DNA of 64,000 nucleotides from Otis tarda. Taxonomy: Eukaryota > Chordata > Aves > Otidiformes > Otididae. Below are positions 61,781 to 64,000 of the stretch, in pieces. The DNA lies in assembly GCA_026413225.1 (NCBI GenBank), contig CM048591.1, positions 74,054,052 through 74,118,051 on the forward strand, in the 5' to 3' direction. The translations under genes and the position numbers were made by a program. Every line of letters starts with the position of its first letter. The first letter of the stretch is position 1. The notes below the pieces were generated by a model. That model was not told the DNA's origin. It saw nothing but the letters and a program-made list of their open reading frames with translations, and did not search any database.

Positions 61781-62066
61781 CTCCTCTCTCTGGTGACCCG
61801 TGACAGGACACGACGAAATGGAATGAAGCTGCATCAGGTGAAGTTCACATTGGACATTAGGAAAAGGTTCTTCACTGAGAGGGTGGTTAGTCACTGGAAC
61901 AGGGTCCCCAGAGAAGCGGTCATGTACCAAGCCTGTCAGAGTTCAAGGTGCATCTGTATGATGCTCTTAGTCATATGGTTTAGTTTTAGGTAGTCCTGCA
62001 AGGAGCAGTGAGTTGGGCTTGATAATTCTTATGGCTCCCTTCCAATTTAAGATATTCTATGATTCT
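61781..62066 (+). mobile_element. CR1 LINE, right part of the interrupted copy, plus strand
   Basis: Continues the 60805-60923 element: CTGGTGACCCGTGACAGGAC, ATTGGACATTAGGAAAAGGTTCTTCACTGAGAGGGTGG, GGGCTTGATAATTCTTATGGCTCCCTTCC and the tail GATATTCTATGATTCTA at about 62050-62066. The two parts together give roughly 405 bp of a 5'-truncated plus-strand CR1. Confidence 0.93.
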
Positions 62067-64000
62067 AAAAAAAACCCCCTCTCACTGTAATCTGCAGAAT
62101 GAAATTAAGAATTTCCTGTAAAAGTTGGCAATATGAACTGATTTTTTTTTTTAATACTACTGTAAGAGAAAAACTATATTCTGAGACTAAACTATGTGTG
62201 TGCATACATCACTGAGTTGAACATAATGTAGTGAATGTCACAGTTTAGGGTGTAATACTGAAATTGAAGGTTGAACATGTTATTGACATATGACTAACTT
62301 TCTTCCAGTTTTAAATATTTCACAGTAGACTGAGGATGTTTGATCCTGGACAAAAAAAATACCTATTGACCTTCACATGGGAGTGAAAAATACTTTTGCC
62401 ATTTGCATAGTGAAAGAAGCTGACTGCACTGACAGCTGCAATATTCTGCTTACAGCTTCTCATAACAGAAGCTGTACAGTTTGTTCTTGCTGTATGTCAA
62501 AGCTGTGTCCCTCCTGTAAGACATTACATTCTAATTATCTAATTTCTCTATTATAGGATACAAATCAGAAAATGGAGAAAAAATAGAAGTTTTTGTGAAT
62601 TCTGCAATCAAATCAAGTCATTATTGATTTTAAAGTATTTATAAATGAAATATTTAGCTGACAAGAGTTGAGTGTCATGCAATTTTTAATAGGGCTATAT
62701 AAGGAAGCAATTATGCAGTTAATAATATAATAATATATATAATATTATATATATAAAAATAATATAATTATTTTATATATATTATATATATAATAATATA
62801 ATTGGCAATATTTCTTTCTGTTTTGACTTAGTAACAATAGAAGAGATCTTGACTTTTCTGGAGCCACTGGTGTTTGAGTAAGTATGTAGTATGCTTACTC
62901 AGTGTAAGTATTTTTCATTAATTCACTCAAAGATGAAACCAAAGGAGGGTCAGCTAGGCAGGCGAATGACAGTGTGTGTCCAGATGCTGGTCTGGAGCCT
63001 CGGCTTTGAGTCAGAGACCCGTGAGGAGCCTGCACGAGAAAACTGCCAGAGAGACATCAGATACTGCGGAGCTGCGCCCAGCCCAGGTGCTGCACGCTAT
63101 TTTAAAGGATACCCACGCATCCTGCAGCAATGAAAAGCTTAGGGCTTGCAGCTCTCCTCCATCAAAAACTTTATGCTTTTCTCCTACCACAATGGAATCT
63201 GGCATCTACTCTCATATGACATTAATTACTATTTAATGATTACATTTAATTAATTTTTACAAAATAATTATTCTCTGGATAGTGGATAGTTATTGAGGAA
63301 CTTATGAAAATGGGCAGTTTTAAAGATCACCTTAGATACGTTCTGTAGAAATAAAACAATGCCTAGAAAGCCGCTATTAACTTGACTTTTGGGTCTGACA
63401 CAAGGCTTGATCACTAGAGGGAGTTTCAGCACAACTTAATAAAACATCTCTCAGGCAGGCATACAGCCAGTCCAAGTCTTCCACACAAAACACCAGGGAC
63501 TTGGATCTAATTCATTTTGTATTTACATTTGTATGTATTTTATCTACTCACCATACAGATAATATTATGTACTCAGGACCATCAAAGGGCTCTTCTGGGT
63601 CTCAGTGCAAAAGAAAGACTCTCTCCTGTGTATGGTGAGTGTGCACCTTGCAGGCAGCCAAGGACGGCATGAGGAATGAAGGATGTCGGGGAGTGAGGTG
63701 GGGGTGCATGTGAAGAGCCAGGCTGGGAAAAGGGCACTCTGGCTCCCACAGGGCCCTTACCTGCTGCCAGATCCCCTTGTCCCTCAGTAGCCCTGCTCCT
63801 GTGTCTGGAGCCAGTCTAGTCCCTCAATAGAGGCATCACTCTGCAAGCAGCCTTTTTGCAAAAGACTGCTATGATGGAAGGAAGGTCTCTGAAATTATTA
63901 ATTTTCTTATTAATATCATATAACTATATCTACTGAAGCAAAATCTAAATTGTGTCCTATGACAATAGCAGTTGAACATGGGAATTCATTGCGGCAAACC
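62067..64000. other. Unique AT-rich noncoding DNA
   Basis: No gene is recognised. It holds the A/T inverted-repeat tract at 62719-62803 and modest open frames near 62891-63236 on both strands, without family resemblance. Confidence 0.5.
62719..62803 (+). repeat. 85-bp pure A/T tract with inverted repeats
   Basis: Only A and T for 85 bases, made of ATAAT and TATA words. A perfect 12-bp inverted repeat, ATATATATAAAA (62747-62758) and TTTTATATATAT (62771-62782), encloses a 12-base loop. Such tracts can extrude cruciforms and are often unstable. Confidence 0.92.

Noticed and set aside
1-64000. tRNA genes, CRISPR arrays, prokaryotic operons, toxin or defence systems
   Set aside because: Scanned for B-box-like GGTTCGANTCC, regular spaced repeats and long adjacent frames; none found, and the CR1 content points to vertebrate nuclear DNA.

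Overview
The window looks like nuclear DNA from a bird. It could be another archosaur or a turtle, but bird fits best. It is AT-rich, has long stretches without convincing open frames, and carries repeated copies of CR1 LINEs. The CR1 3' ends are recognisable by their short tails (ATTCTATGATTCTATGA-type, or the reverse complement TCATAGAATCATAGAATGG followed by a GGTTGGAAGGGACC-type block). No bacterial-style genes, operons, CRISPR arrays, rRNA or tRNA genes were seen. No complete protein-coding host gene can be recognised; the sequence reads like intron and/or intergenic DNA.

Layout. 1-3621: unique DNA with one good candidate coding exon at 546-667 (+). 3622-4910: two CR1 fragments in opposite orientation. 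4911-12999: unique DNA with simple poly-T and TTTTG tracts. 13000-14275: the largest CR1 RT copy (+), followed at 14620-14768 by a short minus-strand CR1 3' end. 17530-19005: a long, decayed plus-strand CR1 with an internal 15-bp tandem repeat. 19006-37000: mostly unique DNA, with two MIR-like SINE relics nearby (16055-16165 and 22234-22347), tandem duplications at 25567-25630 and 33548-33609, a GC-rich segment at 25340-25884, and candidate exons at 34711-34782 (+) and 36255-36375 (-). 37001-39990: three minus-strand CR1 pieces, the last very old. 47794-48940: a long minus-strand CR1. 48941-58194: unique DNA with a GATGT/TG microsatellite. 58195-58463: an old plus-strand CR1 3' end. 60805-62066: a plus-strand CR1 split by a younger minus-strand CR1. 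62719-62803: an 85-bp pure A/T inverted-repeat tract.

All CR1 copies are 5'-truncated and carry stops, frameshifts or catalytic changes, so none can move by itself. Their open frames account for most of the long reading frames in the window. The four candidate exons are supported only by splice-site sequence and open frame; I could not name their gene. I found no sign of a new biological system. The most checkable observations are the nested CR1 insertion, the candidate exons and the very old LINE and SINE relics.
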